From NCBI GenBank assembly GCA_963765375.1, contig CAVXVZ010000001.1:124001-188000 (forward strand): DNA of 64,000 bases. Direction: 5' to 3'. The position numbers and the translations under genes were made by a program. This document shows, piece after piece, positions 36,484 through 45,415 of the stretch; within the stretch, counting starts at the first letter, position 1, and the number at the start of each line of letters is the position of its first letter. This stretch comes from Roseiarcus sp963765375 (GTDB taxonomy: Bacteria; Pseudomonadota; Alphaproteobacteria; Rhizobiales; Beijerinckiaceae). The notes under the pieces are model-generated. The model made no database searches, was not told the DNA's origin, and saw only the letters and a list, made by a program, of their open reading frames with translations.

Positions 36484-37922
36484 TTATTTCGCACTTGGAA
36501 TCCCGCGGCTGAGTATGGCTCCGACTACGCCAGCAAACGCAATCATTGTCATAACTGAGGCTAACCCCCCGACCGCGAAGGCGATGGCGCCGCCGGCGAC
36601 GCCGCAGCTGCCGCCAAGAAAGGTGCACGCATTGACGATGCCCGAGCCCTGGCCCGCTTGCGTCGCCGAAAGCGAAGACAGGGCGAGCCGGGGCGCCGTT
36701 GCATAAGGTACGGCAAGACCGGCGCCGATCGCGAAAAGGCCGATCTCCGGCACGACCATCCCGCCCCCAGAAGCCGCCACGCCGATGATCGCGCTGGCGA
36801 TCGCGATCATCGCCATGCCGCCCGTCATGGCGTTGCGCAGCCCAACCCGCGCCGCCACGGCCGAGGCCGAGAGCGCCAGCGCAAACAGCGCCGCGCTGAG
36901 GGGTAACAGCGAGGCGCCGGCTTCAAGCGGGGTTAGGCCGAGTCCTTGCGGGCTTTGGGCATACAAGTTGAAGTAGAGCAGAAGGCTCATGATGCTGAAC
37001 ATCGACAGCGAGCCGATGGATAAGCCCATCACAAACTCGCGCCGCTTGAAGCAGCTCAGGTCGACCAGCGGCGCCTCAACTCGCGCCTCCACGAACAGGA
37101 GCACGACGAACGCGGTCGCGGCCAACACAAACGGACCGAGGACAGGTAGCGGCGCCGACCCCGCGCCGGACAGCGCGTGCAGTCCGAACACCAATGCCAC
37201 CATAAAGGTCGCCATCAATAGGAAGCCTAGCCAGTCCTCGCGCTGGCGCTTCTTGATGTCGGCGCGGGGCGTCGACGAGCCTGCGGAGGCCATGCCAATA
37301 ATGGCGACGATCATCAGAAGAGCATTGAGCCAGAAGATTGCGCGCCAGCCGGTGATGTCGGTAAGCGCGCCCCCGAGCAGCGGCCCGATGCTGAAGCCGA
37401 GCATCAGGAACCCGGTCCAGGCGCCGATTGCCGCCGCCTTGCGTTCCGGCGCTGCGCTGGCGTTTACGGCCGCCAGAGTGCACGGAACGGCAATAGCGGC
37501 CGCGAGGCCCTGCAAGGTTCGCCCAGCGAGCAGCGCTGCCTGGCTGTCAGCCATGGCGATGATGCAGGACGCGACGCCAAACAGCGCCAATCCAACCAGG
37601 GACGACGGCCGGACCCGAACCGGTCCCCGGCCCGGCCGCCGAGCACGATGCAGGTCGCAGACGTGACGAGATAGGCGTTGACCACCCATTGCACGCCGGC
37701 TGAGCTGAGGGAAAGCTCGGTCCGCATGGTTGGCAGCGCCGCCATGATCGCCGTGCCGTTGGCGCCGACCGCCAGCATCGCGAGACAGGAAGACCAACGG
37801 ACCGACGCGATTCCCGATGGCTGGTGGCGCTTACGACCACCCCCGAAGATATCCCATATCGCAGTCTTCACGGTTTTATCGAGAGGTCCAGCGCCCGACG
37901 GTTCCGAAAAGCGCGTTCGCAC
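36484..37922 (-). pseudogene. MFS drug/proton antiporter (DHA2, 14-TM type), frameshifted
   Basis: The N-terminal helices with ANGTAIMAALPTMRTELSLS, WVVNAYLVTSATCIVLGGRA and GDRFG read in the frame starting at 37922; near 37615 the frame shifts and continues as LVGLALFGVASCIIAMADSQ through eleven or so further helices to the stop at 36484. The motif GDRFGRRPSL (motif A) falls exactly at the break. Proteins of this class export drugs, dyes or secondary products. Lying just downstream of the RiPP genes on the same strand it could once have been their exporter, but it is broken and separated by a sulfotransferase remnant. Confidence 0.8.
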
Positions 37923-37929
37923 GAGACCT

Positions 37930-38230
37930 TATAGCAGCTTCACGGTCGCGGGAGCTGCTTGAGATCCTCCCAGAACGCGTCCTTCTGGTAACGCGGAACA
38001 GATCGGGTGGCAGAACCGTCGGGCCTTCCCGCGCCTCGACCGACCGGTCGACGTCATGGAGGCTGGGCGTGCTGAGCCGCTGGTCGAACTCGATCATGCC
38101 GTTGCAGGGCTCGATCCCCCTCGGGTCATGGAGGTGCAGGCTTCGCCGATGAAGCGGTAGCTCGCGGCAAGCGTGCCGAGCGGTTCGCGGTCAGGCTCTC
38201 ATAGCGGACGATGTTATCGGCGCTCGCTTC
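37930..38230 (-). pseudogene. Sulfotransferase-family C-terminal remnant
   Basis: Two frames together give VRYESLTAN, LGTLAASYRFIGEAC, then MIEFDQRLSTPSLHDVDRSV and GPTVLPPDLF, a series found near the C-terminus of bacterial sulfotransferase-like proteins (RYEDL followed by a cofactor-binding segment and conserved IGE). The N-terminal PAPS-binding P-loop is absent. It lies between the MFS gene and the third precursor-like ORF. Confidence 0.5.
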
Positions 38231-38423
38231 CGAGCAAGCCGCAGAAAGACGGCCCCCAAGGTGACTATAAGCCCGCTCCCCGCCCTGAGCAGACCTTGCC
38301 GGCCTTCGAAAGCGGGAGCTCCGCAACCTGCAAATTGCCGCCGATGCTCCCACCGGCCAGCCACGGCGTGGACCACCCACGATGGGCGCGGAATAACTCT
38401 CGTCGAAATCAGCGCCATTAGGG

Positions 38424-38729
38424 TCATAAAGAGCGGCGTGAGATTTCGCCGTCGTTAGTCGCCGGTCGGCGTCCTCGTGCTGGCGCCAAATCCTTTGACC
38501 CAGCGCAAATGGGCAGTCTCGTCACAGCGGGAGGCGCCCAGGCACCCTGATCGGGCGACAAACCGCGGTGAACGTCGTCACGCGAAAAGTCGCTTGATTG
38601 TGGCGTGCTCGAGCTGGGGGGACTGACGACGTGGGATGCCTGGAGCCCCTTCGCTGGCGCGGGCTGCAGCGGGCCCTTATTCCAGTTATCCGACAACGAA
38701 TCCGGAATTCCTTTTGGGTCTAATCCCAT
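38424..38729 (-). CDS. Candidate RiPP precursor, third of three related ORFs
   Basis: 101 codons from ATG 38729, with AGGAGAGAG upstream, the same 5' signal as the next ORF. The N-terminal half (GIPDSLSDNWNKGPLQPAPA) parallels the second ORF almost residue for residue, and the C-terminal half holds the shared block DQGAWAPPAVTRLPI. After that it diverges to CAGSKDLAPARGRRPA and a tail unlike the others, perhaps after a frameshift. The W-x-P-P-A-V-x-x-L-P block fits the YxxPxLxxxG-type recognition element bound by lasso B1 proteins, with W for Y and P for G. That is an inference by analogy. Confidence 0.5.
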   Translation of the reverse strand: MGLDPKGIPDSLSDNWNKGPLQPAPAKGLQASHVVSPPSSSTPQSSDFSRDDVHRGLSPDQGAWAPPAVTRLPICAGSKDLAPARGRRPATNDGEISRRSL

Positions 38730-38762
38730 CGCTCTCTCCTCGAGATTGTGACCCCCGCCCCC

Positions 38763-39032
38763 TTAATATTGTGCATCTAGATCTTGAAGTAAATACTGCC
38801 GCACAGCGCGTATGGTGGCGCCAATGGGTAGTCTCGTCGCGGCGGGAGGCATCCAGGCGCCCTGATCGCGTAACAAACACCGATGAGCATCGTCGCCCGA
38901 AAAGTCGCTTGGTGGCGGCTTACTGGGGCCGACGGGGTGGGATGCGTTGAGCCTTTTCCCTGGCGCGGGTTGCAGCAGGTTTTTATCCCAGTTGCCAGAT
39001 AACGAATCCGGAATTTTACCTCCAAGTCCCAT
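38763..39032 (-). CDS. Candidate RiPP precursor, second of three related ORFs
   Basis: 89 codons from ATG 39032, with GAGGAGAGAG upstream. Layout: IPDSLSGNWDKNLLQPAPGK at residues 7-26, a linker (PSKPPPSDFSGDDAHR), the shared block QGAWMPPAATRLPI, then GATIRAVRQYLLQDLDAQY to the end. The tail IRAVR matches the C-terminal IRAAR of the first ORF. If lasso-like, the core would be within the last 20 or so residues. The whole ORF with its ribosome binding site is a duplicate of 38424-38729. Confidence 0.55.
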   Translation of the reverse strand: MGLGGKIPDSLSGNWDKNLLQPAPGKRLNASHPVGPSKPPPSDFSGDDAHRCLLRDQGAWMPPAATRLPIGATIRAVRQYLLQDLDAQY

Positions 39033-39096
39033 CGCTCTCTCCTCGATATTGTATCCCCGCGTCCCTAACGTCCTGCAGGTATGCTACAATCAACAG

Positions 39097-39606
39097 CTAG
39101 CGCGCCGCTCGTATGGCGGCGCTGATGGGCAGTGTGGTCACAGCGGGAGGCGCCCAGATCCGCTGGTCCAAATCTGACGCCGCGGTTGCCTTTCTGTCCG
39201 GCGAGGCGGACGGGAAGGCGCCTGGCATCGACGACCGATCGACGGCGCGTGGCGCGCGCGGCGGCGGGAGCTGTGGTAGCAAATTTGGAATTGTGAAGTC
39301 AGGATCCTGATAGTTTCCCGCCGCGGTCGCCGTCAAGGGCAGCGTGCTTACAGCCGGAGGCGTCCAGATCCGCTGGTTCAGTTCCGACGGCGCGGCGAAT
39401 TTTCTGTTGAGAGAGGCCGGAGGAAAAGCACCCGACATCGGCGACCGATCAATGGCAGATGCTGGACGCGGCAGTTGGCCGGGCGGCAGCAAACTTGGAA
39501 TCACGTGATCAGGATCTTGAGCATTTCCCGCCGTGGTAGACATCACCGGCAGGGTGCTTACTACAGCCGGAGGCGCCCAGGTCCCTCGTTTTGAATCCCA
39601 CGCCAT
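39097..39606 (-). CDS. Candidate multi-unit RiPP precursor, first of three related ORFs
   Basis: 169 residues from ATG 39606 (GGAG upstream). It contains three copies of W-[AT]-P-P-A-V-x(2,3)-L-P at about residues 10, 81 and 150. The first two are followed by similar segments, TTAGNAQDPDHVIPSLLPP and TAAGNYQDPDFTIPNLLPQ, and by a linker with RSxMxGAFPxAS; the third ends the protein (ISAAIRAAR). In the first unit T-A-G-N-A-Q-D-P-D would place Thr at -2, Gly at +1 and Asp at +5 and +7, the arrangement of a lasso core. It lies 132 bp downstream of the cyclase gene on the same strand. No signal peptide. The order of leader and core remains open. Confidence 0.6.
   Translation of the reverse strand: MAWDSKRGTWAPPAVVSTLPVMSTTAGNAQDPDHVIPSLLPPGQLPRPASAIDRSPMSGAFPPASLNRKFAAPSELNQRIWTPPAVSTLPLTATAAGNYQDPDFTIPNLLPQLPPPRAPRAVDRSSMPGAFPSASPDRKATAASDLDQRIWAPPAVTTLPISAAIRAAR
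39150..39590 (-). repeat. About 210-bp tandem units within the first precursor-like ORF
   Basis: Blocks reading cgcccagatccgctgg, cgtccagatccgctgg and cgcccaggtccctcg recur with a period of about 210 bp (39155, 39365, 39575), and the intervening sequence aligns across its length. Shorter versions of the same block occur at about 38535 and 38850 in the two other ORFs. Confidence 0.75.
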
Positions 39607-39738
39607 TATCACACTCCATCGGCTTCATGCGACGCGGAGGAGATTGCAACCCGTACCGCTCACGAGCCCGTGAGCGTGCACAATCAATTTAGCTGCAACC
39701 CGCTCAACACACAACAGCACCGCCTGGCAGTCGCCCCT

Positions 39739-41679
39739 CTAGCCGTTTACCGATTCCATCCAGCGCAGAAAGCGTGCGCCCGCGACGCCGCGCGTCAGCG
39801 CCAACTGATATTCTTCGATGATTTCTTCCTTCTCCCAGCCGCCTTTCGGCCAATTCTCGACCGCTCTCGCGAGCCGATCGAGGTCAATTGCACGGCGCGC
39901 GAGTGGCGAGGCGGACAGTTCAAAGATCTCCTGAGCCAGAATTGTGCGTCGCCGCTCGAGCTTCTCGAACCAATCCGGCGATTGCAGGCCCCTCGTCCGC
40001 TTTGTCGCCACGCTTGCGGGGAGCAAATTCCACATTGCGCGGCGAACCAGGGACCGGTCGATGCCCTCGGCCAGATACTGCTCCGGCGGAACACCAAAAC
40101 AGAAGGATACGACATCGAGATCGGCGGTGGGATCGCGCACCTCCACTCCGGTCACTGCCTGCTGGGCCGCGAACCAGTCGCCGAGGTAGTCGACCCCGCC
40201 GAGAGTGGCGAGGCGCTCGCGAGGTCGCATCCGATAAAAGAAATCGTGGCCAGCCTTCCGGGCTCGCGCGGCAACGTCCATCTCGGCAGCGAACTCGGAA
40301 CGGATGGCTGCATGAGGCTCCCAAGGCGCGGCGCGACCTGGATGGCGACGACGATTCAACCAATCACTCAAAATTTCCGGCAGCAGCGGCTCTACGATTT
40401 GCTTCTGCAACGCTCTCCATCGCGAATTGGGCGAACGGCGATAGTAGATGAGCCATTGTTGGAAAGCCGTAAGTAGCCGCCCGTGCATTAGGTGCCCGGC
40501 GGTCTGCGACCAGCCGTCCCAGCTTATCGTGAGGTTTCCATAGAGGCCACTGAGCAGCACCCGGCAGCCTTGCGCCCGAGCGAGCCGCGGGATCGCCAGC
40601 ATCCAGCCGAGGTTCGTCGGATTACGCACCGGACCTTCCAGAGCGATGAACATCCGTTCGAGGTCGGCAAAGTCATCGTATTCGTCGTTACGGACGTAGG
40701 CAATGTCGATATTGCCCGCCACATTGCGAATTGCCTCGACATAAGGTGTCTCATCGGCGTACTGGCCTTCTGGCACTGGCCCTTCGAAACCCTCTCGCGG
40801 CACGTGGGTGAACGCTGCGAGGCGCTGGTTTCTCTCTCCGAGGGCACGGGCGGCGAGAACCGCGACCGAGGAAGAGTCGAGTCCGCCGCTCAAATAACAG
40901 CCGACCGGATGGGCGCTCCGCATCTGTCGGCGCACCGCTCGATCGAGGCATTCGCGCAATCCCTCTGCATAAGCCTCGTTAGAAGCAAGTCTAACTGGCT
41001 TGATGTCGCCGGCCGACCAGTAACGGCGTTGCTCCATCCTGCCATCGGCTCTTACCCTGAGCACGTGCGCCGGCGGCACGCGGTAGATGTCCTCGTACAT
41101 CGTCGTTGCGTGGTCGGCGTGGTGGAGCACCATGAAATCAGCGAACTTCTTTTCGCTCAGGCGGCGCGGCACGTCCGCCAGCGCGAACAGGCCTTTCGGC
41201 GCAGTGGCGAACCCGAAGAAACGTTCATTCTTGTGCCACACTGCAACACCCAAGCCGAGCTGATCGCGCGCCAGCGATAGGACATTTTGGCGCGGATCCC
41301 AGATCGCTATGGCAAAGGGACCCCGCAGCATTGGCCAAAGATCATCGCCATATCTTTCCCACGCTGCGAGAACCACGCGGGCGTCTGCCCAGGTCATTGC
41401 ATCCGCCGGCGCTATCCCGAGGAGGGCAAGGAGGTCGTCGCGATTGTCGAGCCGGACATCGGCCCCGATCACCGCTCCACTAGCAGCGCGCCATGGTTGG
41501 CGATCGAACCGGTCCTCCGGCGTCATACGCATCAGCGCGTGGACCATCCCGACGCTGCCATGAGCCAGAATATCGGATCGATCCGGGCCGTACGCACGAA
41601 GTGCATTCGCAGCGCGCTCGAGATCGCGGCGCTCAATTGCCTCGCCATCGAAGCGAAGGATGCCGGCAATGCCGCTCAT
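39739..41679 (-). CDS. Asparagine-synthetase-like macrocyclase, lasso C-protein type
   Basis: 646 residues from ATG 41679 (MSGIAGILRFDGEAI); the frame is open 15 codons further. The N-terminal Ntn-type domain has Ser where glutamine amidotransferases have Cys (MCGIAG), so it should not hydrolyse glutamine, as in lasso cyclases. The ATP-pyrophosphatase loop PVGCYLSGGLDSSSVAVLAA is complete. C-terminally the Asn synthase domain continues with PRLARAQGCRVLLSG and KRTRGLQSPDWFEKLER. In lasso pathways this enzyme adenylates an Asp or Glu side chain and joins it to the N-terminal amine of the core. It is 16 bp downstream of the B2 gene. Confidence 0.85.
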   Translation of the reverse strand: MSGIAGILRFDGEAIERRDLERAANALRAYGPDRSDILAHGSVGMVHALMRMTPEDRFDRQPWRAASGAVIGADVRLDNRDDLLALLGIAPADAMTWADARVVLAAWERYGDDLWPMLRGPFAIAIWDPRQNVLSLARDQLGLGVAVWHKNERFFGFATAPKGLFALADVPRRLSEKKFADFMVLHHADHATTMYEDIYRVPPAHVLRVRADGRMEQRRYWSAGDIKPVRLASNEAYAEGLRECLDRAVRRQMRSAHPVGCYLSGGLDSSSVAVLAARALGERNQRLAAFTHVPREGFEGPVPEGQYADETPYVEAIRNVAGNIDIAYVRNDEYDDFADLERMFIALEGPVRNPTNLGWMLAIPRLARAQGCRVLLSGLYGNLTISWDGWSQTAGHLMHGRLLTAFQQWLIYYRRSPNSRWRALQKQIVEPLLPEILSDWLNRRRHPGRAAPWEPHAAIRSEFAAEMDVAARARKAGHDFFYRMRPRERLATLGGVDYLGDWFAAQQAVTGVEVRDPTADLDVVSFCFGVPPEQYLAEGIDRSLVRRAMWNLLPASVATKRTRGLQSPDWFEKLERRRTILAQEIFELSASPLARRAIDLDRLARAVENWPKGGWEKEEIIEEYQLALTRGVAGARFLRWMESVNG

Positions 41680-41695
41680 CAGGTTGGCGCGCGGG

Positions 41696-42106
41696 TCATG
41701 CGGCGTCTTTCCCGAACTGGGCAATCTTAGTAAAGCCGTGAGCCTCTACCCCGCCCACGATGATATCTTGGCCAATCTCAACCCAGGCGTGCGCGACGAG
41801 GCCGTTGGCTCGCCGTGCGACTCCGAGGCACAGACGGCTCGCGATCCCACGTCGTCGCAACATGTTCTGCGCGGCGATTGCGCGCGGGAGGCAGAGCGCC
41901 TGTATCCGCGGGCTCGAGCCCGCCGTGTCAACTGCCCAGGATATCCATTCGATTTCTTCGCTGCCAAAACGCTTGATGCGCCTCGGAAAGCGGCCGACCC
42001 AGGCGAATACCCACGCGGGCGGCAGAAAACGCACGGCGAGCCACGCGACCGTAAGGGCGACGGCGGCCTCCGCCAAGAAACGGCGGCGCAAGACCTCCGC
42101 CCTCAT
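41696..42106 (-). CDS. Lasso peptide biosynthesis B2 protein (transglutaminase-like leader peptidase)
   Basis: 136 residues, the usual length. Catalytic Cys in ALCLPRAIAAQNMLRRRGI, followed by SRLCLGVARR and the His motif LVAHAWVEIGQDII. The protein cuts the leader off the precursor together with the B1 protein. The N-terminal hydrophobic stretch (AVALTVAWLAVRFLPPAWVF) is common in B2 proteins. Its ATG overlaps the stop of the B1 gene (ATGA at 42103-42106). Confidence 0.88.
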   Translation of the reverse strand: MRAEVLRRRFLAEAAVALTVAWLAVRFLPPAWVFAWVGRFPRRIKRFGSEEIEWISWAVDTAGSSPRIQALCLPRAIAAQNMLRRRGIASRLCLGVARRANGLVAHAWVEIGQDIIVGGVEAHGFTKIAQFGKDAA

Positions 42107-42405
42107 CGGGTCTTCTCCTCCGGCGCCAGCACGCTGACCAAGCCGGCTTCGACCAGGTTCTGGAGGAAAACGACGACGTCGCGCGTCAATGTATCTCTGT
42201 CGACGTCATAATTCTGCGCCAGCGCATCCAAAATGCGGGTCACGCGTTGCGGTTCGGCAAGCAGGGTCCAGATCTCGCTGCCGACCCGGTTGAAGTCGAA
42301 ATAAGAACCGGCACGAATGCTGAGAACGACGACGTTCCCATCGACCATCGTCGTCGTGACAGGTTCGGTGCTGCGCACCAGAATGGTGTCCGGACTTACG
42401 GCCAA
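42103..42405 (-). CDS. PqqD-like RiPP recognition protein (lasso B1 type)
   Basis: 100 residues with the PqqD/RRE fold: strands TTTMVDGNVVVLSIRAGSYF, then the GSEIWTLLAEP helix, ILDALAQNYDVDRDTL and FLQNLVEAGLV. It recruits the precursor leader to the peptidase and cyclase. It is the first gene of the operon B1-B2-C-precursors. I see no obvious promoter in 42406-42634, which otherwise holds nothing recognisable. Confidence 0.85.
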   Translation of the reverse strand: MAVSPDTILVRSTEPVTTTMVDGNVVVLSIRAGSYFDFNRVGSEIWTLLAEPQRVTRILDALAQNYDVDRDTLTRDVVVFLQNLVEAGLVSVLAPEEKTR

Positions 42406-42634
42406 CGCAACCCTCGTCCGCCACGCAACCAGAGATGTTCCCGACTATCATCCGAACCGTAGCTCGACAAGCGCGGTCGACATCACCACTGCAACACCAC
42501 CGCATTTGGCTCTCTCCTAAAGCGGCGCGGGTTGTTCGCCTCAGAGCGAAAGCTTTAGCGGACCGTATGTCCCTGATGAGCGCAATGCCGTCATGCACGG
42601 CTGGTTCAGCCGGACGTGGAGAGCGGCCTGCCGC

Positions 42635-43813
42635 TCACCCCTGCTTGGCGAACAGCCGGCCGCCGTCGCGCAGCCAGGCGATCTTGCCGTTCGGCCCACG
42701 CAGGAAGTCGCTGCGCTTGACCTCGCCGTCGAGATCGGTCGTTAGCACGTAGTCGTCGCGATAAAAGGTGAGGAAGAGCTTGAGGTCGCCGGTGGCGCGC
42801 AAGCCCCCGTCGGCGGCTTTGAGCTCGACATGCAGCTCGACGATTTTGTCCGGCGGGCCATCGGGCGGAATCACCCAGCCCTTGTAATGACCTTCGTAGT
42901 CCTTGAGCCGCGCCACCGGCTGCGGCTTGGGCTCGGCCGGCGGGTTGCTGAGCCCGCAGAACTTGGTGAGCGCCCAGCCCGAGCGGCCGAGCTCGGCCAT
43001 CAACCTGGGGCCGCCCGTCGAGTTGGTCAGCACGGTCATCGCGAACTGCCGGTCGGGCACGAAGAAGAAGTCGGAGTTCTGCCCGCCCCACGAGCCGCCG
43101 TGCTGAAATACTGGCACGCCTTCGGCCGTGCGCCGCCGCCAGAAGCCCAAGCACACGCCGTCGATCTCCATGGTGATGGTACCGCCGGGGCCGGGGTTGG
43201 ATCGCATCATCTGGAGCGACTGGGCCGTGACCACCCGCTTGCCGTCGGCCGCGGCGCCGTCGCCCAAATGGAAGCGGGCATAGGCAAGCTGCTCGCGCGC
43301 GCTCGAGATCAGGCCGCCGGTCGAATCGATGCTGCGCGGAAACGCCCAGGCACCGCTCATGACGACGGCGTGGTCCTCCTTGACGTCGTGCGAGGCCGCG
43401 ATGTTCTCACCGATTAGCTGGTCTGTGAAGAAGCCGGAGTGCCTCAGCCCCAGCGGCTCCAGCACCAGCTCCTGCAGCGCCGTTTCATACGGCTTGCCCG
43501 TCAGCGTCTCGATCACCCGCCCGGCGACCACGACCGCGGCGTTGTTGTAAGCGAACACCTCTCCGGGCGGCGTGAGCTGCGGCAGCTGTATCACGCCGGC
43601 CAGGTAGCGCGCGATCGCATCCTCGCCGCGGCCGAAGTCGCCGTAGTCGTCGCCCATCCAGCCGGCGCTGTGGTTCAGCAGTTGCCGCACCGTGACGCTA
43701 GCGGCGGCGGCTTCGTCGGCGAGCTTGAGGTCCGGAAGATATCTGCGGGCTGGGGCCGCGAGATCGACCTTGCCCTGCTCGACCAGGCCCATCATGGCCG
43801 TGGCGGTAAAAGT
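42635..43813 (-). pseudogene. Serine hydrolase (class C beta-lactamase-like), C-terminal part
   Basis: Reads KTFTATAMMGLVEQGKVDL, then the YxN motif in VFAYNNAAVVVAG and the HxG (KTG-equivalent) motif in FQHGGSWGG, plus a C-terminal DUF3471-like domain (LKDYEGHYKGWV...). The Lys of the leading SxxK motif is the last base-paired residue at the insertion boundary; the catalytic Ser is on the other fragment at 47211-47526. Joined, the gene would encode about 505 residues. Likely an esterase or peptidase of the periplasm. Confidence 0.88.
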
Positions 43814-43978
43814 CTTGGCCGGTATACCTTCGTTGCGGCCCTGTTGAGGCGGTCAAAAAACCGCACAGCCGCAAACCTCGAACATTATGCGAAGCGCTCC
43901 CTAAGCTAGCGTTGGCGGACCTTGCGGTGGCGATTGCCTTCAAAAGTGGAGGTGGGGCCCGGGTCCGAAGTGGATCTC

Positions 43979-45415
43979 TTAGGCGGCCTCGTGGTGAACA
44001 CCGACTACGGGCACCAGTATTAGGTCCGTGCCCCCATGACCATCACTCTGGAGCTTGAAATCCGTGTTGGCCTGCAGGCCCGACAGCGTATAGTTCACCC
44101 TCAGGTCTCTATCGATGGTTACCGTCAACGTGTTGCCCGTCTGGTGAACGCTGGTCACGTCTGTGTTGAGGAAGTCGATAACGTCACCCACATGCCAATT
44201 TGTGACGGTGCCTTGCAGTCCCGAAGGGGTGGCGAGATTTAACGTCGCATGAGGCCCAAATATCACGTTGTCGGCAAGGCTGCCACTCTTAACATTTAAG
44301 ATGCCGCCGCTGTTGATCGTCGTGTCGTCGGCCTCACCGCCGACCTCAACATTTAGGACGCCGCCCTTGATGGTCGTGTCTATGGCCTGACCGGCATCAT
44401 TTTCGACGCCGCCGGAATTGATCGTCGTGGTGTCGGCGCCCCCCACATATGGATTCTCATCTGTGCCCCCGGCAACATTTAGGACGCCGCCGGAATCGAT
44501 GATCGTGTCTTCGGCCTTACCGCCGCTCTCAACATTTAGGACGCCGCCGGAATTGATCGTCGTGGTGCCGGCCTTACCGACGCTCTCAACGTTTAGGACG
44601 CCGCCGGAATTGATCATCGTGGTGCCGGCGTCACCGTCGGCCTCAACATTTAGGACGCCGCCGGAATTGATCATCGTGGTGTGGGCGCGACCCAAGTCCT
44701 CAACATTTAGGACGCCGCCGGAATTGATCGTCGTGCCTTCGGACGTACCGTCGGCCTCAACATTTAGGACGCCGCCGGAATTGATCGTCGTGGTGCCGTC
44801 GGCAATACCGTGGCTCTCAACATTTTCGACGCCGCCGGAATTGATCGTCGTGGCGTCGGCCTTACCGGCAACATTTAGGATTCCGCCGGAGATCGTCGTG
44901 AACTCGACCGCACCGCCGGCCTCAACATTTGCGACGCCGCCGGAATTGATGATCGTGGCGAGGGCAAGACCGGCAACATTTAGAACGCCGCCGGAATTGA
45001 TGGTCGTGGGGGAGATCGCCTGCCCGCTAATGGCTCCGGCCTCGCCCTCAACATTTTCGACGCCGCCGGAATCGATGATCGTGTCTTCGGCCTTACCGCC
45101 GCTCTCAACATTTTCGACGCCGCCGGAATTGATCGTCGTGAAGTCGGCGTCACCGCCGCTATCAACATTTAGAACGCCGCCGGAATTGATCGTCGTACTG
45201 AGGGCCTCACCGGGATATGGCCCGTGACCGGCAACATTTAGGACGCCGCCTGAATTGATGGTCGTGTATTCGGTGTAGCCGCCGCTATCAACATTTTCGA
45301 GGCCGCCGGAATTGATCGTCGTGGTGTCGGCCTCACCGTCGTCGTTGACGTTCAGGATATCTCCTTTGTTCAAGACGAGGCCAGTTTGATCGGGTGGGGC
45401 TGTGTATATCGTCAT
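43979..45415 (-). CDS. Strand-loop-strand (AIDA-like) repeat protein
   Basis: 478 residues starting MTIYTAPPDQTGLVLNKGDI, the standard opening of a rhizobial family of repeat proteins. About twenty repeats of the type TTINSGGVLNVESGGKAD (18-21 residues) form a predicted beta-solenoid, each with NSGG turns. The C-terminal part (GPHATLNLATPSGLQGTVTN, then VGDVIDFLNTDV and LQSDGHGGTDLIL) is the usual cap. No signal peptide and no autotransporter barrel are present; such proteins may leave the cell by a type I-like route or be passengers of adhesins. Repeat DNA is highly regular and prone to length change. Its location inside a transposable unit is unusual. Confidence 0.85.
   Translation of the reverse strand: MTIYTAPPDQTGLVLNKGDILNVNDDGEADTTTINSGGLENVDSGGYTEYTTINSGGVLNVAGHGPYPGEALSTTINSGGVLNVDSGGDADFTTINSGGVENVESGGKAEDTIIDSGGVENVEGEAGAISGQAISPTTINSGGVLNVAGLALATIINSGGVANVEAGGAVEFTTISGGILNVAGKADATTINSGGVENVESHGIADGTTTINSGGVLNVEADGTSEGTTINSGGVLNVEDLGRAHTTMINSGGVLNVEADGDAGTTMINSGGVLNVESVGKAGTTTINSGGVLNVESGGKAEDTIIDSGGVLNVAGGTDENPYVGGADTTTINSGGVENDAGQAIDTTIKGGVLNVEVGGEADDTTINSGGILNVKSGSLADNVIFGPHATLNLATPSGLQGTVTNWHVGDVIDFLNTDVTSVHQTGNTLTVTIDRDLRVNYTLSGLQANTDFKLQSDGHGGTDLILVPVVGVHHEAA

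Noticed and set aside
36295..43813. Idea that the serine hydrolase N-terminus at 36409 belongs with the C-terminus at 43813
   Set aside because: The fragment at 47211-47526 joins the C-terminal part exactly with a 5-bp duplication, so 36409 is a different gene.
44280..45360. Regular repeats near 45 kb considered as a CRISPR array
   Set aside because: The repeats are coding, vary in spacing by codon multiples and encode NSGGVLNV units; no cas genes are present.
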